Part shown: positions 36,800-49,308 of the stretch, one piece after another
Numbering within the stretch: position 1 is the first letter of the stretch
How the letters are laid out: each line of letters opens with the position of its first letter
Assembly: GCF_014048475.1 (NCBI RefSeq)
Contig: NZ_NWUS01000002.1
Location: forward strand, 62,001-126,000
From: Bombella favorum
GTDB taxonomy: Bacteria; Pseudomonadota; Alphaproteobacteria; Acetobacterales; Acetobacteraceae
DNA: 64,000 nucleotides
Direction of reading: 5' to 3'
Position numbers and translations under genes: made by a program
Notes under the pieces: generated by a model
The model's database searches: none
What the model saw: the letters and a program-made list of their open reading frames with translations, nothing else
Told to the model about the DNA's origin: nothing

Positions 36800-37990
36800 T
36801 TAGGCGCTGATGGAAGCCACCACGCCGGCACCCACTGTACGGCCACCTTCACGAATAGCGAAGCGGAGACCTTCGTCCATGGCGATCGGAGCGATCAGCT
36901 CGACATCCATGGTTGCGTTATCACCCGGCATCACCATTTCGGTGCCTTCCGGCAGAGTCACAACACCAGTCACGTCCGTTGTACGGAAGTAGAACTGCGG
37001 ACGATAGTTAGTGAAGAACGGTGTATGACGGCCACCCTCTTCCTTCGTCAGGATGTAGGCCTCAGCCTTGAACTTGCTGTGCGGGGTGATGGTGCCCGGC
37101 TTTGCCAGAACCTGACCACGCTCAACATCTTCACGCTTCGTACCACGCAGCAGAGCACCGATGTTATCACCAGCCTCACCACGATCCAGCAGCTTACGGA
37201 ACATTTCAACGCCCGTAACTGTTGTCTTGACAGTGGCACGCAGACCAACGATCTCGACTTCGTCACCAACGTTGACTTCACCACGCTCAACACGGCCGGT
37301 CACAACCGTACCACGGCCGGAGATGGAGAACACGTCCTCGATCGGCATCAGGAACGGACGGTCAACCGGACGCTCCGGCTGCGGGATGTAGCTATCAACA
37401 GCCTTCATCAGCTCAAGGATAGCTTCCTTACCCTGCGCCGGGTTGCCATCTTCCAGAACGGCAAGAGCAGAACCCTTGACGATGGGGATATCGTCGCCCG
37501 GGAAGTCATAGGAGGACAGAAGCTCACGAACTTCCATCTCCACCAGTTCCAGCAGCTCCGGATCATCAACCTGGTCAACCTTGTTCAGGAAGACCACCAG
37601 AGCCGGCACACCGACCTGACGAGCCAGCAGGATGTGCTCACGCGTCTGCGGCATCGGGCCGTCAGCAGCGGACACAACCAGGATGGCACCATCCATCTGG
37701 GCGGCACCGGTGATCATGTTCTTCACATAGTCAGCGTGGCCGGGGCAGTCCACGTGAGCATAGTGACGGTTTTCCGTCTCGTACTCAACGTGAGCTGTGG
37801 AAATCGTAATACCACGAGCGCGCTCTTCAGGAGCCTTATCGATCTGGTCGTAGGCACTGAAGGTTGCACCACCGGTCTCGGCCAGTGTCTTTGTGATTGC
37901 AGCCGTCAGCGTGGTCTTACCATGGTCAACGTGACCAATCGTGCCGATGTTAACATGCGGCTTATTACGCTCAAATTTAGCCTTTGCCAT
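36800..37990 (-). CDS. tuf: Translation elongation factor Tu
   Basis: A 396-residue EF-Tu that delivers aminoacyl-tRNA to the ribosome with GTP. The P-loop GHVDHGKT is at residues 19-26, DCPGHADYV follows near 81, and NKVD near 136. The frame opens earlier at 38026, but [17 protein letters not shown] is the family start with GGAGAGAG just upstream. It follows rpsG directly, with no fusA between. Two hairpins occupy the 108-bp spacer. Confidence 0.98.
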   Translation of the reverse strand: MAKAKFERNKPHVNIGTIGHVDHGKTTLTAAITKTLAETGGATFSAYDQIDKAPEERARGITISTAHVEYETENRHYAHVDCPGHADYVKNMITGAAQMDGAILVVSAADGPMPQTREHILLARQVGVPALVVFLNKVDQVDDPELLELVEMEVRELLSSYDFPGDDIPIVKGSALAVLEDGNPAQGKEAILELMKAVDSYIPQPERPVDRPFLMPIEDVFSISGRGTVVTGRVERGEVNVGDEVEIVGLRATVKTTVTGVEMFRKLLDRGEAGDNIGALLRGTKREDVERGQVLAKPGTITPHSKFKAEAYILTKEEGGRHTPFFTNYRPQFYFRTTDVTGVVTLPEGTEMVMPGDNATMDVELIAPIAMDEGLRFAIREGGRTVGAGVVASISA

Positions 37991-38005
37991 CGTCTCTCTC
38001 CAAAA

Positions 38006-38029
38006 CCTTGGCCCGGCAAGGGCCAAAGG
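38006..38029 (-). other. Hairpin in the tuf leader
   Basis: TTGGCCC (38008-38014) and GGGCCAA (38020-38026) form a perfect 7-bp stem with a 5-nt loop, extended by CC/GG past a one-base bulge. It ends about 16 bases before the tuf ATG, close to its Shine-Dalgarno, so it could affect initiation. Confidence 0.5.
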
Positions 38030-38047
38030 TATGACTGAAACTTCATG

Positions 38048-38078
38048 CTGGCCATTCTGGAAATCAGAAAATGGCCAG
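38048..38078 (-). other. Hairpin in the rpsG-tuf spacer
   Basis: CTGGCCATT (38048-38056) and AATGGCCAG (38070-38078) form a perfect 9-bp stem with an inner CTG/CAG pairing. It lies just after the rpsG stop with no U-tract, at the place where fusA would normally begin. Confidence 0.55.
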
Positions 38079-38098
38079 AAGCCCTACTGCCGGTAAAA

Positions 38099-38587
<489 letters not shown>

Positions 38588-38959
38588 TTATTTCGGCCGC
38601 TTGGCGCCATACAGCGAACGGCGCTGACGGCGTTTTGCGATACCCTGCGTATCCAGCACACCACGAAGAATGTGGTAACGCACACCGGGAAGATCCTTCA
38701 CGCGACCACCGCGGATAAGAACGACACTATGTTCCTGAAGGTTGTGGCCTTCACCAGGAATATAGCTCACCACCTCATACCCGTTGGTCAGGCGCACCTT
38801 GGCGACCTTACGCAGGGCGGAGTTCGGTTTTTTCGGCGTTACAGTATAAACACGTGTGCAAACACCACGCTTCTGCGGACATCCCTGCAGAGCAGGAACC
38901 TTGTTCCGCTTCGCGGCCGGCTCCCGGCCCTTTGCGATCAACTGGTTGATGGTCGGCAT
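38588..38959 (-). CDS. rpsL: 30S ribosomal protein S12
   Basis: A 123-residue S12 at the decoding centre. [14 protein letters not shown] is the family start, so the longer frame from 39064 is rejected. The drug-contact residues are wild type: Lys43 in TPKKPNS and Lys88 in GGRVKDLPG, as expected for a streptomycin-sensitive ribosome. Asp89, methylthiolated in some species, is present. First gene of the str operon. Confidence 0.98.
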   Translation of the reverse strand: MPTINQLIAKGREPAAKRNKVPALQGCPQKRGVCTRVYTVTPKKPNSALRKVAKVRLTNGYEVVSYIPGEGHNLQEHSVVLIRGGRVKDLPGVRYHILRGVLDTQGIAKRRQRRSLYGAKRPK

Positions 38960-39282
38960 GCGCCCTTCCCAATCCTTGTCCATATGCTGGCAGGGAGTAT
39001 CCCTGCCACGACATTCCGTTCTAACCGACACGCGGCTGAACCGCCTGTCTTCGCACGATTGCACAGAAGAAAGGAAAGAATCTTCCCTCCTCCAAAGCTA
39101 CTTGCCTCTGGACTTAACCTTTTTTTCTAAGAAACAAAAGTAGTACCAGATGCTATTTTTTATTCTGGGACGATTCCTTCACCTTAATAGGCGGGAACTG
39201 TCTAAGGCGCGGACCCTAAGTGGGCTTGCCCCAAGAGTCAAGCCTCTCCGCTTTCGCAGAGAGGCTTAACCACCAGAATTCC
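38960..39282 (-). other. 323-bp spacer between rpoC and rpsL
   Basis: No gene is supported here. It holds the rpoC 3' hairpin (39240-39267), an AT-rich block at about 39118-39170 with A/T runs, and the leader of rpsL. A promoter for the str operon is expected on the minus strand, but I could not assign -35 and -10 boxes with confidence. Confidence 0.6.
39240..39267 (-). terminator. Hairpin after rpoC with GNRA-type loop (probable terminator)
   Basis: A 12-bp stem (39240-39251 with 39256-39267, one G-U pair) is capped on the minus strand by a GAAA tetraloop. It is very stable but is followed by GACTCTTGG rather than a U-run, so it may be a 3'-end stabiliser or a Rho-assisted stop. It begins 16 bp after the rpoC stop. 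Confidence 0.6.
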
Positions 39283-42200
39283 TTACTCAGCAGCGTCTTC
39301 TACCTCAGCCGGCCCCTTGTTAAGGCGAGCTGGGGCTTCATCCACTGCGAGATTACGCAGACGCCGCATGGCTCCCCCCGTCCCTGCCGGGATGAGACGA
39401 CCCACGATCACGTTCTCCTTGAGACCACCCAGTGTGTCGATTCTACCAGATGTGGCAGCATCGGTAAGCACACGTGTGGTCTCCTGGAAGGACGCTGCGG
39501 AGATGAAAGACTGCGTCTGCAGGGATGCCTTTGTGATGCCCTGAAGGATTGGCATGGCCTTGGCTGGCTCACGCCCCTGCTCCAGCAGCATCCGGCTGTC
39601 CCGCTCAAACTCAATCCGGTCGACAGTCTCACCAATAAGGTAAGTAGAGTCACCCGGCTCCAGAATTTCCACCTTCTGCAGCATTTGACGAACAATCACT
39701 TCGATGTGCTTGTCGTTAATCTTCACACCCTGCAGACGATAGACGTCCTGAATCTCGTTAACGAGGTAGTCCGACAGGGCCTCCATACCCATGACCTTGA
39801 GAATATCATGCGGCACACGAGGACCATCCACAAGCGGATCACCCTTCTGAACAAAGTCACCTTCCTGCACGGAAATATGCTTGCCCTTAGGAATGAGATA
39901 ATCCGTCCTTTCACCCGTCTCGTCATTATGCACGATAACACAACGCTTCGACTTATAGTCCTTACCGAACTCGATGCGGCCATCACCTTCGGCAATGATC
40001 GCATGATCCTTCGGACGACGAGCTTCGAACAGCTCGGCCACACGTGGCAGACCACCGGTAATATCACGCGTCTTGGAACCCTCACGCGGAATACGTGCCA
40101 GCACGTCACCCGCATGGACCACAGCCCCGTTCTCCACAGACAGAATACTATCAGGAGACAGGAAGTAACGAGCCTCGTTACCATTGGCCAGACGGACCAC
40201 GTTACCATCAGCATCCTTAAGCTGCAGGCGAGGACGCAGATCCACACCCTTAGCAGCCTGCTTATAGTCCACGACCACGCGTGAGGTCAGACCAGTCACC
40301 TCGTCAACCCGCTCAACCAGCGTAATACTGTCGATCAGATCCTGATACTCGACTGTACCGGCCTGCTCGGTGATGATCGGCAATGTGTACGGATCCCACT
40401 CTGCCATCTTATCACCACGCTTGACCTCCTGCCCTTCGGCCACCATCAGGCGGGCACCGTAAGGCACACGGTAACGGGCTTTCTCCGCACCGGTCTCGTC
40501 AATAAGCAGAATCTCACAGTTCCGGGACATAACCACAGGAACATTCTGGGAGTTCTGAACGACGTTACGGTTACGGATGGTCACCTTACCATCACGGAAG
40601 GCTTCGACCATGGACTGTTCAGCACCACGGGTCGCCGCACCACCAATATGGAAGGTACGCATCGTCAGCTGTGTACCCGGCTCACCGATGGACTGAGCAG
40701 CGATAACGCCAACAGCCTCACCAATATTAACCGGCGTACCACGCGCCAGATCACGGCCATAGCAATGGGCGCAGATGCCAGCCTTGCTATCACAGGTCAG
40801 AACGGAGCGAATCTCAACCGCTTCGATTCCGGCCCCTTCGAGCAGTTCGACATCAGCCTCATCCAGAAGGCGATTCCGGGGAAGCAGCTTCTCACCCGTC
40901 ATCGGATGGAAAGCATCCTGAGACAGGGTACGCCCCAGAGCACGCTCTGCAAGGGAGGCTACGACCTCACCACTATCCGTCACAGCCCGGACAACCAGAC
41001 CACGCTCGCTGCCACAGTCTGTTTCGGTGATAATGCAATCCTGCGCCACATCCACCAAACGGCGTGTCAGGTAACCGGAGTTAGCCGTCTTCAGCGCCGT
41101 ATCGGCAAGCCCCTTACGGGCACCATGGCTGGATGTGAAGTAATCAAGAACCGACAGGCCTTCTTTAAAGTTGGCCACAATCGGCTGCTCGATAATCTCA
41201 CCAGATGGCTTCACCATCAGGCCACGCATACCGGCCAGCTGTTTCATCTGAGCCGGTGACCCACGGGCCCCGGAGTGACTCATCATCCAAACAGAGTTGG
41301 TCGGCTTACCCGGTACCTGCTTGGAGATCTCCTTAAGCATGGCCGCCTGCACTTCATCCGTACAACGGGACCAAGCATCCACCACCTTGTTATAGCGCTC
41401 GCCAGCGGTAATCAGACCTTCCTGATACTGCTGCTCAAACTCTTTAACCTCTTCCGTGGTCTTGTTCACCAAAGTGGTCTTTTCGGCCGGAACGATCATG
41501 TCGTCCTTACCGAAGGAGATACCAGCCTTAGCAGCATGACGGAAACCGAGAGCCATGAGACGATCACAGAAAATAACCGCCTCTTTCTGCCCACAATGAC
41601 GATACACAGTATCAATCACATCGGACACCAGCTTCTTTGTCAGCTGACGGTTAATCAGACTGAACGGAACGGCCGGATGCTTCGGCAGAATCTGGGCGAT
41701 CAGGGCACGTCCCGGTGTTGTCAGAATTGTCTGACGAACCGGCTTACCGTCCTCATCCTGAGCATCCAGACGCAGACGAATCTTATCATGCAGCTTCAGG
41801 GCATTGGACAGCAGAGCAGCTTCAATTTCCGCAACTGCCGCATAGGCAGGCGGAGCCGCCTTAATGACCTTGCCATCCTTGATCTCGGCTTCATCCGGCG
41901 TGAGGCGATATTCAGGCACCTCAAGGCTCAGATAATACAGACCAAGCACGATATCCTGAGACGGCACAATGATCGGCTTACCATTGGCCGGGCTGAGGAT
42001 GTTGTTAGTGGACATCATCAGCACGCGGGCTTCCAGCTGGGCTTCCAGCGAAAGCGGCACATGCACAGCCATCTGATCACCGTCAAAGTCCGCATTAAAG
42101 GCGGTGCAGACCAGCGGATGCAGCTGAATAGCCTTACCTTCCACGAGGCTAGGCTCAAACGCCTGAATGCCCAGACGGTGCAGGGTCGGCGCACGGTTCA

Positions 42201-43599
42201 GCATTACCGGATGCTCACGGATGACCTCTTCAAGGATATCCCAAACTTCCGGACGCTCTTTCTCGACCATCCGCTTTGCAGCCTTGATGGTCGTGGCGTG
42301 ACCGTACTTCTCCAGCTTGGAATAGATGAACGGCTTGAACAGCTCCAGCGCCATCTTCTTGGGAAGACCACACTGATGCAGCTTCAGCTCCGGCCCCACC
42401 ACAATCACGGAACGACCAGAATAGTCCACACGCTTACCGAGCAGGTTCTGACGGAAGCGGCCCTGCTTCCCCTTCAGCATATCGGAAAGAGATTTCAGCG
42501 GACGTTTATTGGCACCGGTGATTGCACGACCACGACGACCATTGTCGAACAGCGCATCAACAGCTTCCTGCAGCATACGCTTTTCGTTACGGACAATAAT
42601 ATCCGGCGCACGCAGTTCGATCAGCCGCTTCAGACGGTTGTTACGGTTGATGACACGGCGATACAGGTCGTTGAGGTCGGACGTAGCAAAACGGCCACCA
42701 TCCAGCGGCACAAGCGGGCGCAGTTCCGGCGGGATCACGGGCACGATGTCCATGATCATCCATTCCGGACGAGCGCCACTCTCTACGAAGGACTCGACCA
42801 TCTTAAGACGCTTGACTAGCTTCTTGCGGGCCGCTTCGGATGTCGCCTTGCGCAATTTCTTGCGCATGATCGTCTTTTCCGAATCGCCTTCCATCACCTC
42901 GGCGTCGTAGTCGAACGGATCCGGCTCACCACGCTCACGGGCGGCACGGCTCAGCTCGGCTTCCTGTGCGTTCGGCAGACCCCAGTCATAGCTGGACAGC
43001 GCACGCTTGATCACCTCAGCGCCAATGCCAACATCCAGACCATCATCAGCGAACTCATCCATCAGCTCTTCGCAGCGGATTTCATCCAACAGATACTGGT
43101 CACGACGCTTGCCGTGCTTGTAGGATTCGACCTGATCAGATTCACAGACGCCCTTGTCGAGCACCAAGAACTTCTCGAAATACAGAACCGGCTCAACATC
43201 CTTGAGCGGCAGGTCCAGCATCGTGGCGATACGGCTCGGCAGAGACTTCAGGAACCAGATATGAGCAACCGGTGAAGCAAGGTCGATGTGCCCCATCCGC
43301 TCGCGGCGGACCTTGGCCAGCGTCACCTCGACACCGCACTTCTCACAGACGATCCCACGGAACTTCATCCGCTTGTACTTACCGCAGAGGCACTCATAGT
43401 CCTTGGTCGGACCAAAGATCCGAGCACAGAAGAGACCATCACGCTCCGGCTTGAAGGTACGATAGTTGATCGTTTCCGGTTTTTTGATCTCGCCATAAGA
43501 CCATGACCGAATCTGCTCGCTAGAAGCAAGCAGGATTCGAATCTGGTCAAATGTGCCTGACTGACCAGACTGACCGAGAATCTTCATGAGTTCGTTCAT
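39283..43599 (-). CDS. rpoC: RNA polymerase beta' subunit
   Basis: A 1438-residue beta' subunit. Starting at ATG 43599 puts the first zinc cysteines at 70, 72, 85 and 88, identical to E. coli numbering, which supports this start over GTG 43614. The catalytic NADFDGD is at about 502-508, later than in E. coli because of an acidic insertion near residues 180-245. The second zinc site is visible in [19 protein letters not shown]. It lies 82 bp after rpoB. Confidence 0.98.
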   Translation of the reverse strand: MNELMKILGQSGQSGTFDQIRILLASSEQIRSWSYGEIKKPETINYRTFKPERDGLFCARIFGPTKDYECLCGKYKRMKFRGIVCEKCGVEVTLAKVRRERMGHIDLASPVAHIWFLKSLPSRIATMLDLPLKDVEPVLYFEKFLVLDKGVCESDQVESYKHGKRRDQYLLDEIRCEELMDEFADDGLDVGIGAEVIKRALSSYDWGLPNAQEAELSRAARERGEPDPFDYDAEVMEGDSEKTIMRKKLRKATSEAARKKLVKRLKMVESFVESGARPEWMIMDIVPVIPPELRPLVPLDGGRFATSDLNDLYRRVINRNNRLKRLIELRAPDIIVRNEKRMLQEAVDALFDNGRRGRAITGANKRPLKSLSDMLKGKQGRFRQNLLGKRVDYSGRSVIVVGPELKLHQCGLPKKMALELFKPFIYSKLEKYGHATTIKAAKRMVEKERPEVWDILEEVIREHPVMLNRAPTLHRLGIQAFEPSLVEGKAIQLHPLVCTAFNADFDGDQMAVHVPLSLEAQLEARVLMMSTNNILSPANGKPIIVPSQDIVLGLYYLSLEVPEYRLTPDEAEIKDGKVIKAAPPAYAAVAEIEAALLSNALKLHDKIRLRLDAQDEDGKPVRQTILTTPGRALIAQILPKHPAVPFSLINRQLTKKLVSDVIDTVYRHCGQKEAVIFCDRLMALGFRHAAKAGISFGKDDMIVPAEKTTLVNKTTEEVKEFEQQYQEGLITAGERYNKVVDAWSRCTDEVQAAMLKEISKQVPGKPTNSVWMMSHSGARGSPAQMKQLAGMRGLMVKPSGEIIEQPIVANFKEGLSVLDYFTSSHGARKGLADTALKTANSGYLTRRLVDVAQDCIITETDCGSERGLVVRAVTDSGEVVASLAERALGRTLSQDAFHPMTGEKLLPRNRLLDEADVELLEGAGIEAVEIRSVLTCDSKAGICAHCYGRDLARGTPVNIGEAVGVIAAQSIGEPGTQLTMRTFHIGGAATRGAEQSMVEAFRDGKVTIRNRNVVQNSQNVPVVMSRNCEILLIDETGAEKARYRVPYGARLMVAEGQEVKRGDKMAEWDPYTLPIITEQAGTVEYQDLIDSITLVERVDEVTGLTSRVVVDYKQAAKGVDLRPRLQLKDADGNVVRLANGNEARYFLSPDSILSVENGAVVHAGDVLARIPREGSKTRDITGGLPRVAELFEARRPKDHAIIAEGDGRIEFGKDYKSKRCVIVHNDETGERTDYLIPKGKHISVQEGDFVQKGDPLVDGPRVPHDILKVMGMEALSDYLVNEIQDVYRLQGVKINDKHIEVIVRQMLQKVEILEPGDSTYLIGETVDRIEFERDSRMLLEQGREPAKAMPILQGITKASLQTQSFISAASFQETTRVLTDAATSGRIDTLGGLKENVIVGRLIPAGTGGAMRRLRNLAVDEAPARLNKGPAEVEDAAE

Positions 43600-43681
43600 T
43601 TGCCGAAACCCCACTGTGCCGGACGGCGTCCCGCCGGCACGTTAAACATGAACAATGAAGAAGAAGCGGAAAGCACTGCCC

Positions 43682-46600
43682 TCACAGCCCTCCCTGCTCA
43701 AGTTCGACATTCAGACCAAGCGACTTCAGTTCCTTCACCAGAACGTTGAAGCTCTCTGGAATACCAGCTTCAAAGTCGTCCTGCTCACGAACGATCGCCT
43801 CATACACCTTCGTACGGCCGGACACATCGTCCGACTTCACGGTCAGCATTTCCTGAAGCGTATAAGCTGCACCGTATGCCTCCAGTGCCCAGACCTCCAT
43901 CTCACCGAAGCGCTGACCACCGAACTGTGCCTTACCACCAAGCGGCTGCTGGGTAACCAGCGAGTAAGGACCGATCGAACGGGCATGAATCTTGTCATCA
44001 ACAAGATGATGCAGCTTCAGCATGTAGATGTAACCCACAGTAGACTGACGCTCGAACCTCTCGCCCGTACGCCCGTCAATCAGCTGGGACTGACCACTTT
44101 CACTGACACCCGCCTTCTTGAGCATTTCTTCAATGTCAGGAATGGAAGCACCATCAAACACCGGCGTAGCAATCGGCACGCCTTTGCGCAGATTGTTGGC
44201 CAGCTCAATCAGCTGATCATTGTCCATCGTGGCGATATCTTCATCGAAGATCTTCTCGCCATAGACATCTTTCAGACGATCCAGCAGCTCCTGACGGCGT
44301 TCACCCGTACGCTGGTATTCATCAACCATCGCACCGATGCTCTGACCGATATTGGCACAAGCCCAGCCCAGATGTGTCTCCAGAATCTGCCCCACATTCA
44401 TGCGGGACGGCACGCCCAGAGGGTTCAGCAGCAAGTCAACCGGCTGACCATTCTCAAGGAACGGCATGTCCTCAACAGGAACAACACGGGAAACCACACC
44501 CTTATTACCATGACGACCAGCCATCTTGTCGCCCGGCTGAAGCTTACGCTTCACAGCAATGAAGACCTTGACCATCTTCATCACACCCGGTGGCAGTTCA
44601 TCACCACGCTGGAGCTTCTCGACCTTATTGTCGAACCGGTTGTTAATGCGCTTGATGGCACCATCAAACTCACGGCAGAGCGTTTCCAGCTCGGCCATAA
44701 CAGCCACATCGGCAACCGGGATGTTGCGCCACGTCACACGGGGATGCTCACCCAGCAGCTCTGCCGTGATCGGCGTACCAGCACGAACACCCTTGAAGCC
44801 TGCAGCAGCTTCCTGCCCGATCAGACGCTCCTTGAGACGGTTATAGAAGCTACGCTCCTGAATGCCCCGCTCATCGTCACGGTCCTTGGCCAGACGCTCG
44901 ATCTCGGCGCGCTCGATCGCCATGGCGCGCTCGTCCTTATCCACACCACGACGGGAGAAGACACGGACATCAACCACCGTCCCGCTCGTGCCCGGGGGCA
45001 GCTTGAGGGAGGTGTCACGCACGTCAGAAGCTTTTTCACCGAAGATGGCACGTAGAAGTTTTTCTTCCGGTGTCATCGGGCTTTCGCCCTTCGGTGTGAC
45101 CTTACCGATCAGAATATCGCCCGGGTTAACCTCGGCACCGACATAGACAATGCCGGCCTCATCGAGGTTGCGCAGAGCTTCCTCACCAACATTCGGAATG
45201 TCACGGGTGATCTCTTCCTGACCCAGCTTGGTATCACGGGCCATGACCTCGAATTCTTCAATGTGAATTGAAGTAAAGATGTCATCACGAGCAATACGCT
45301 CAGAGATCAGGATGGAGTCCTCAAAGTTGTAACCGTTCCACGGCACGAAGGCCACAAGCACGTTACGCCCCAGAGCCAACTCACCGAGCTCGGTGGACGG
45401 ACCATCGGCAATGATGTCACCAGCAGCAACCATATCGCCAACCTTCACCAGCGGACGCTGATTGAGGCAGGTAGACTGGTTAGAACGCATATATTTACGC
45501 AGACGGTAAATATCCACGCCCTGGGTAGCACCCTGTTCGTCCGTGGCACGGATCACGATACGGGCACCATCCAGCTGGTCCACTACACCGCCACGCTTGG
45601 CAATGATAGTCGCCCCAGAGTCATGCGCCACAGGGCCTTCCATACCGGTACCAACCAGCGGAGCATCGGCCCGCACCAGCGGCACAGCCTGACGCTGCAT
45701 GTTGGAGCCCATCAGTGCACGGTTGGCGTCATCGTTTTCCAAGAACGGAATAAGCGCAGCAGCCACGGAGACCAGCTGCTTCGGTGACACGTCACAGGCA
45801 GTCACCTGCTCCGGCGGCACAAGGCGGAAGTCACCAGTCTGACGAACAGCTACCAGCTCATCCGTCAGGCGGTTATCGCTCTGCTTAGCATCGGCCTGCG
45901 CCACCAGGAGACGTTCTTCTTCCATTGCGGACAGATACTTCCAGCCATCCTGGAAAACGCCGTCCTTCACCAGGCGGTAAGGCGTCTCGATAAAGCCGTA
46001 CTTGTTCACCTTGGCATAGGTGGCCAGAGAGTTGATCAGACCAATGTTCGGCCCTTCCGGCGTCTCAATCGGGCAGATACGGCCGTAATGGGTCGGATGA
46101 ACGTCACGCACCTCGAAGCCTGCTCGCTCACGGGTCAGACCGCCCGGACCAAGTGCCGACAGGCGGCGCTTATGGGTCACCTCGGAGAGAGGGTTGGTCT
46201 GATCCATAAACTGGCTAAGCTGGGAAGACCCGAAGAACTCACGCACAGCAGCAGCAGCAGGCTTAGCGTTGATCAGGTCATGCGGCATGACCGTATCAAT
46301 ATCGACAGACCCCATACGCTCACGGATAGCACGCTCCATGCGCAGCAGACCGATACGATACTGGTTCTCCATCAGCTCACCAACGGAGCGGACACGACGG
46401 TTACCGAGGTTGTCGATGTCATCGACCTGACCACGGCCATCCTTGAGATCGCACAGAATTTTAACCGTCCGCAGAATATCTTCCTTACGCAGCGTCCGCA
46501 GCGTATCGGGAGCATCCACATCCAGACGCATGTTCATCTTCACACGGCCGACAGCGGACAGGTCGTAACGATCCTGAGAGAAGAACAGGCCACGCAGCAT

Positions 46601-47848
46601 AGCTTCCGCTGTCTCACGGGTCGGCGGCTCACCAGGGCGCATGATGCGATAAATATCGATCAGAGCCTCTTCCCGTGAGGTATTCTTATCCGCCATCAGC
46701 GTGTTACGGATCCACGGACCATGCGTACCATCAATGGCCAGAACCGGAAGTTCCTTCAGGCCCAGATCTTCCAGCTCGGTCAGCTTCTCTTCGGTCAGCT
46801 CCTCACCAGCTTCGGCATAAATCTCACCGGTTTTCTCATCGACAAGGTCATGAGCAATGAAGCGGCCCAGAATATCCAGACGCCCCACCTGCACAACACG
46901 GGTCTTCTCAGCGATTTTACGAACGAGACGGGCTGTCAGCTTAGTCTCAGCATCCGCAACCACTTCACCAGTATCGGCATCCACCAGCGGGCTGAGAAGT
47001 TTCAGACCACGGAAGGCATCCGGCTCGAACGGACGAGCCCATTCGCTGCCCATGCGAGTGAAAGGCACAATACCGTAGAACGTGGCGAGGATCTCATCCT
47101 CATCCATACCGGTGACTTCGAGCGCATCAACATCACCACCTTCAGCCAGCTTGCCCTCACGAGCTGTGAGATAGTTCTGCCCTTCCAACGCATAAAGCAG
47201 TGTTGTGACTGGCAGCTTGCGCTTACGGTCGATACGGACATGAATGATGTCTTTCGCATCGAACTCGAAATCAAGCCAAGAACCACGATAAGGGATGATA
47301 CGAGCAGCGAAGAGATACTTCCCGGAGGAATGTGTCTTGCCCTTATCGTGATCGAAGAACACACCGGGACTACGATGCATCTGAGAAACGATGACACGCT
47401 CTGTCCCGTTGATGATGAAGGTCCCGTTATCCGTCATGAGCGGCATATCGCCCATATAGACCGGCTGCTCCTTCAGGTCGTGAATGGAGCGGGTCCCTGT
47501 ATCTTCGTCAATATCCCATGTTGTCAGACGCAGAATGACCTTCAGCGGTGCTGCATAGGTCAACCCACGCTGGATGCACTCTTCCACATCGTATTTCGGT
47601 TCTTCGAATTCATAATACTGGAAGTCTAGCCGACCACGGCCAGCGAAATCATGAATCGGAAAAACTGAACGGAACACCTCCTGAAGGCCAGCCGGCTCGC
47701 GGCTGTCGGGGCGAACATTCATCTGCAGGAAAGCTTCATAGGAAGCCCGCTGCACGTCAATCAAATTAGGCATCGGCGCAATTTCGGGAATGCGCCCGAA
47801 ACTCTTGCGGATCCTCTTACGCCCTGTGAACGATTTTGTGATCGCCAT
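43682..47848 (-). CDS. rpoB: RNA polymerase beta subunit
   Basis: A 1388-residue beta subunit. The start is set at ATG 47848 ([20 protein letters not shown]); the frame opens further up at 47902. The rifampicin region reads [20 protein letters not shown] then [11 protein letters not shown], with wild-type Ser, Asp, His and Ser positions typical of rifampicin-sensitive enzymes. The C-terminal part has [20 protein letters not shown]. Its 227-bp leader holds a long inverted repeat and a GC hairpin. Confidence 0.98.
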   Translation of the reverse strand: MAITKSFTGRKRIRKSFGRIPEIAPMPNLIDVQRASYEAFLQMNVRPDSREPAGLQEVFRSVFPIHDFAGRGRLDFQYYEFEEPKYDVEECIQRGLTYAAPLKVILRLTTWDIDEDTGTRSIHDLKEQPVYMGDMPLMTDNGTFIINGTERVIVSQMHRSPGVFFDHDKGKTHSSGKYLFAARIIPYRGSWLDFEFDAKDIIHVRIDRKRKLPVTTLLYALEGQNYLTAREGKLAEGGDVDALEVTGMDEDEILATFYGIVPFTRMGSEWARPFEPDAFRGLKLLSPLVDADTGEVVADAETKLTARLVRKIAEKTRVVQVGRLDILGRFIAHDLVDEKTGEIYAEAGEELTEEKLTELEDLGLKELPVLAIDGTHGPWIRNTLMADKNTSREEALIDIYRIMRPGEPPTRETAEAMLRGLFFSQDRYDLSAVGRVKMNMRLDVDAPDTLRTLRKEDILRTVKILCDLKDGRGQVDDIDNLGNRRVRSVGELMENQYRIGLLRMERAIRERMGSVDIDTVMPHDLINAKPAAAAVREFFGSSQLSQFMDQTNPLSEVTHKRRLSALGPGGLTRERAGFEVRDVHPTHYGRICPIETPEGPNIGLINSLATYAKVNKYGFIETPYRLVKDGVFQDGWKYLSAMEEERLLVAQADAKQSDNRLTDELVAVRQTGDFRLVPPEQVTACDVSPKQLVSVAAALIPFLENDDANRALMGSNMQRQAVPLVRADAPLVGTGMEGPVAHDSGATIIAKRGGVVDQLDGARIVIRATDEQGATQGVDIYRLRKYMRSNQSTCLNQRPLVKVGDMVAAGDIIADGPSTELGELALGRNVLVAFVPWNGYNFEDSILISERIARDDIFTSIHIEEFEVMARDTKLGQEEITRDIPNVGEEALRNLDEAGIVYVGAEVNPGDILIGKVTPKGESPMTPEEKLLRAIFGEKASDVRDTSLKLPPGTSGTVVDVRVFSRRGVDKDERAMAIERAEIERLAKDRDDERGIQERSFYNRLKERLIGQEAAAGFKGVRAGTPITAELLGEHPRVTWRNIPVADVAVMAELETLCREFDGAIKRINNRFDNKVEKLQRGDELPPGVMKMVKVFIAVKRKLQPGDKMAGRHGNKGVVSRVVPVEDMPFLENGQPVDLLLNPLGVPSRMNVGQILETHLGWACANIGQSIGAMVDEYQRTGERRQELLDRLKDVYGEKIFDEDIATMDNDQLIELANNLRKGVPIATPVFDGASIPDIEEMLKKAGVSESGQSQLIDGRTGERFERQSTVGYIYMLKLHHLVDDKIHARSIGPYSLVTQQPLGGKAQFGGQRFGEMEVWALEAYGAAYTLQEMLTVKSDDVSGRTKVYEAIVREQDDFEAGIPESFNVLVKELKSLGLNVELEQGGL

Positions 47849-47872
47849 CTTATCCTGCCTCTGAACCAGACC

Positions 47873-47930
47873 TTCAAGTCGTCCGCTATATGACCATCCC
47901 ATTACCCCATGGAATATCAGACGACTTGAA
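47873..47930 (-). promoter_or_regulatory. 11-bp perfect inverted repeat in the rpoB leader
   Basis: TTCAAGTCGTC (47873-47883) and GACGACTTGAA (47920-47930) are perfect complements with a 36-nt loop. The structure ends 25 nt before the rpoB ATG. A chance 11-bp pairing here is unlikely, so a leader regulatory structure or RNase III site is probable. Confidence 0.6.
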
Positions 47931-48003
47931 CGGCTGGCTTAATTCTGTCCATGACGCGTGACGGAATGCCCTGTATAGACACTTTTCCTGTCAACGGCAA
48001 ATG

Positions 48004-48029
48004 GGGCGGGCACCATAAAGCACCCGCCC
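48004..48029 (-). other. GC-rich hairpin after rplL (attenuator candidate)
   Basis: GGGCGGG (48004-48010) and CCCGCCC (48023-48029) form a perfect stem with a 12-nt loop, 47 bp after the rplL stop. There is no U-tract. In E. coli a partial terminator sits between rplL and rpoB; this hairpin is in the same place. Confidence 0.55.
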
Positions 48030-48075
48030 ACTCGCTCCAACGGCTTCCCCTAAGGGGACCGCATGGATGTAACTC

Positions 48076-48450
48076 TTACTTGATCTCGACTGTAGCGCCG
48101 TTATCTTCCAGAGCCTTCTTGATCTTCTCTGCCTCGTCCTTCGTGGCGCCTTCCTTGATGGTCTTCGGAGCGCCTTCGACCAGGTCCTTAGCTTCCTTCA
48201 GGCCCAGGCCTGTGATGCCACGGATTTCCTTGATGACGTTGATCTTCTTGTCACCAGCCTTGGCCAGCACGACGTCGAACTCTGTCTTCTCAGCAGCAGC
48301 TTCACCACCAGCAGCCGGAGCAGCAGCAGCAACAGCCACCGGAGCAGCAGCGGAAACGCCCCACTTCTCTTCGAGCAGCTTGGACAGCTCAGCAGCTTCC
48401 AGAACGGTAAGAGCGGACAGTTCGTCAACCAGTTTTGCCAGATCGGCCAT
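48076..48450 (-). CDS. rplL: 50S ribosomal protein L7/L12
   Basis: A 124-residue L7/L12, the stalk protein that recruits translational GTPases. It has an N-terminal dimerisation helix ([20 protein letters not shown]), an Ala/Pro/Gly hinge near residues 35-52, and a C-terminal domain ending in [14 protein letters not shown]. It lies 62 bp after rplJ. Confidence 0.99.
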   Translation of the reverse strand: MADLAKLVDELSALTVLEAAELSKLLEEKWGVSAAAPVAVAAAAPAAGGEAAAEKTEFDVVLAKAGDKKINVIKEIRGITGLGLKEAKDLVEGAPKTIKEGATKDEAEKIKKALEDNGATVEIK

Positions 48451-48512
48451 GATAATATCCTCTAAGATGCGTAAATATCAGGCGGCTTCGCTCATGCGGG
48501 CCACCTTGTTAA

Positions 48513-49037
48513 TCAAGCGGCTTCCGTGTCGCCTGTTCTGGCATAGGCACCAAGAACGCGAGCAAGCTGCCCAGCCGGAGCCTGGGTGACGCCTGCAATG
48601 CGGGTTGCCGGGGTACTGATCATACCAACCAGCTGTGCACGCAGCTCGTCCAGAGATGGCAGGGATGCCAGTGCCTTGACGCTATCAGCCGTAAGGGTCT
48701 GATTGCCAAGGGCACCACCAAGTACCACCAGCTTGTCATTCTTCTTGGCGAACTCGACCAGCACCTTTGCCACGCCAACCGGCTCATCCGACCAAGAAAT
48801 GGCCGTCGGGCCTTTAAGCAGCGGCGCAATGCCGTCGAACTGGGTCCCATCCAGAGCACGGCTGACCAGCCGGTTCTTCGCGACCCTGTATGTCGCACCC
48901 ACAGCGCGGATGTTACGACGCAGCTCTGTCGCATCAGCAACCGTCAGACCCAGATTCTGGGTGACGATAACCATGGACGTGCTACCGAACACTTTGCTGA
49001 GGGACTCGACAAAGGCCCGTTTTTCCGTACGGTCCAA
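48513..49037 (-). CDS. rplJ: 50S ribosomal protein L10
   Basis: A 174-residue L10, the base of the L7/L12 stalk. The frame is open up to 49274, but only the TTG at 49037 gives the family start MDRTEKRAFVESLSKVFG, and AGGAG lies 8 nt before it. A TTG start would lower initiation, which may matter for stalk stoichiometry. The C-terminal part (RAQLVGMISTPATRIAGVTQ) and the Ala-rich end bind L7/L12. Its 207-bp leader after the rplA terminator is where L10-type autoregulation is usually located. Confidence 0.93.
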   Translation of the reverse strand: MDRTEKRAFVESLSKVFGSTSMVIVTQNLGLTVADATELRRNIRAVGATYRVAKNRLVSRALDGTQFDGIAPLLKGPTAISWSDEPVGVAKVLVEFAKKNDKLVVLGGALGNQTLTADSVKALASLPSLDELRAQLVGMISTPATRIAGVTQAPAGQLARVLGAYARTGDTEAA

Positions 49038-49243
49038 AACCTTGTCTCCTCGGTTAGTCCGATTATCTCGGACCAGGTTACCCATAGGTCCTGCCCTGCC
49101 CTGCGGCACAACAAGACCCGCTCGCCTGTCCATATTGAGGAAGACCGCATCGCACCCGAGGGCTATAATACGTTCTACCCGTCTCACGCCTGCGCCCATC
49201 AAGGGCTTTAAGGAACCACGTCCCACATGCGTTCTAGGACAGG

Positions 49244-49266
49244 AAAAAGGAGCAGCGAACTGCTCC
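49244..49266 (-). terminator. Terminator after rplA with UUCG loop
   Basis: On the minus strand GGAGCAG (49266-49260) pairs with CTGCTCC (49255-49249) across a UUCG tetraloop, followed by five T (49248-49244). It separates the rplK-rplA unit from rplJ-rplL, as a full terminator or attenuator. Confidence 0.85.
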
Positions 49267-49308
49267 CACACCATTCCAAAGAATGGCGATTCCTTAACCT
49301 CTCGTCAA

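Noticed and set aside
36551-38038. A 495-codon plus-strand frame opposite rpsJ and tuf
   Set aside because: It is antisense to highly conserved genes, has no recognisable domain, and arises from the codon bias of the opposite strand.
39220-45055. Several plus-strand frames of 350-510 codons opposite rpoC and rpoB
   Set aside because: They shadow RNA polymerase genes and read as low-complexity His/Thr/Arg-rich sequence without family motifs.
46721-47629. A 302-codon plus-strand frame opposite rpoB
   Set aside because: Fully antisense to the conserved rpoB N-terminal half and with no recognisable domain.
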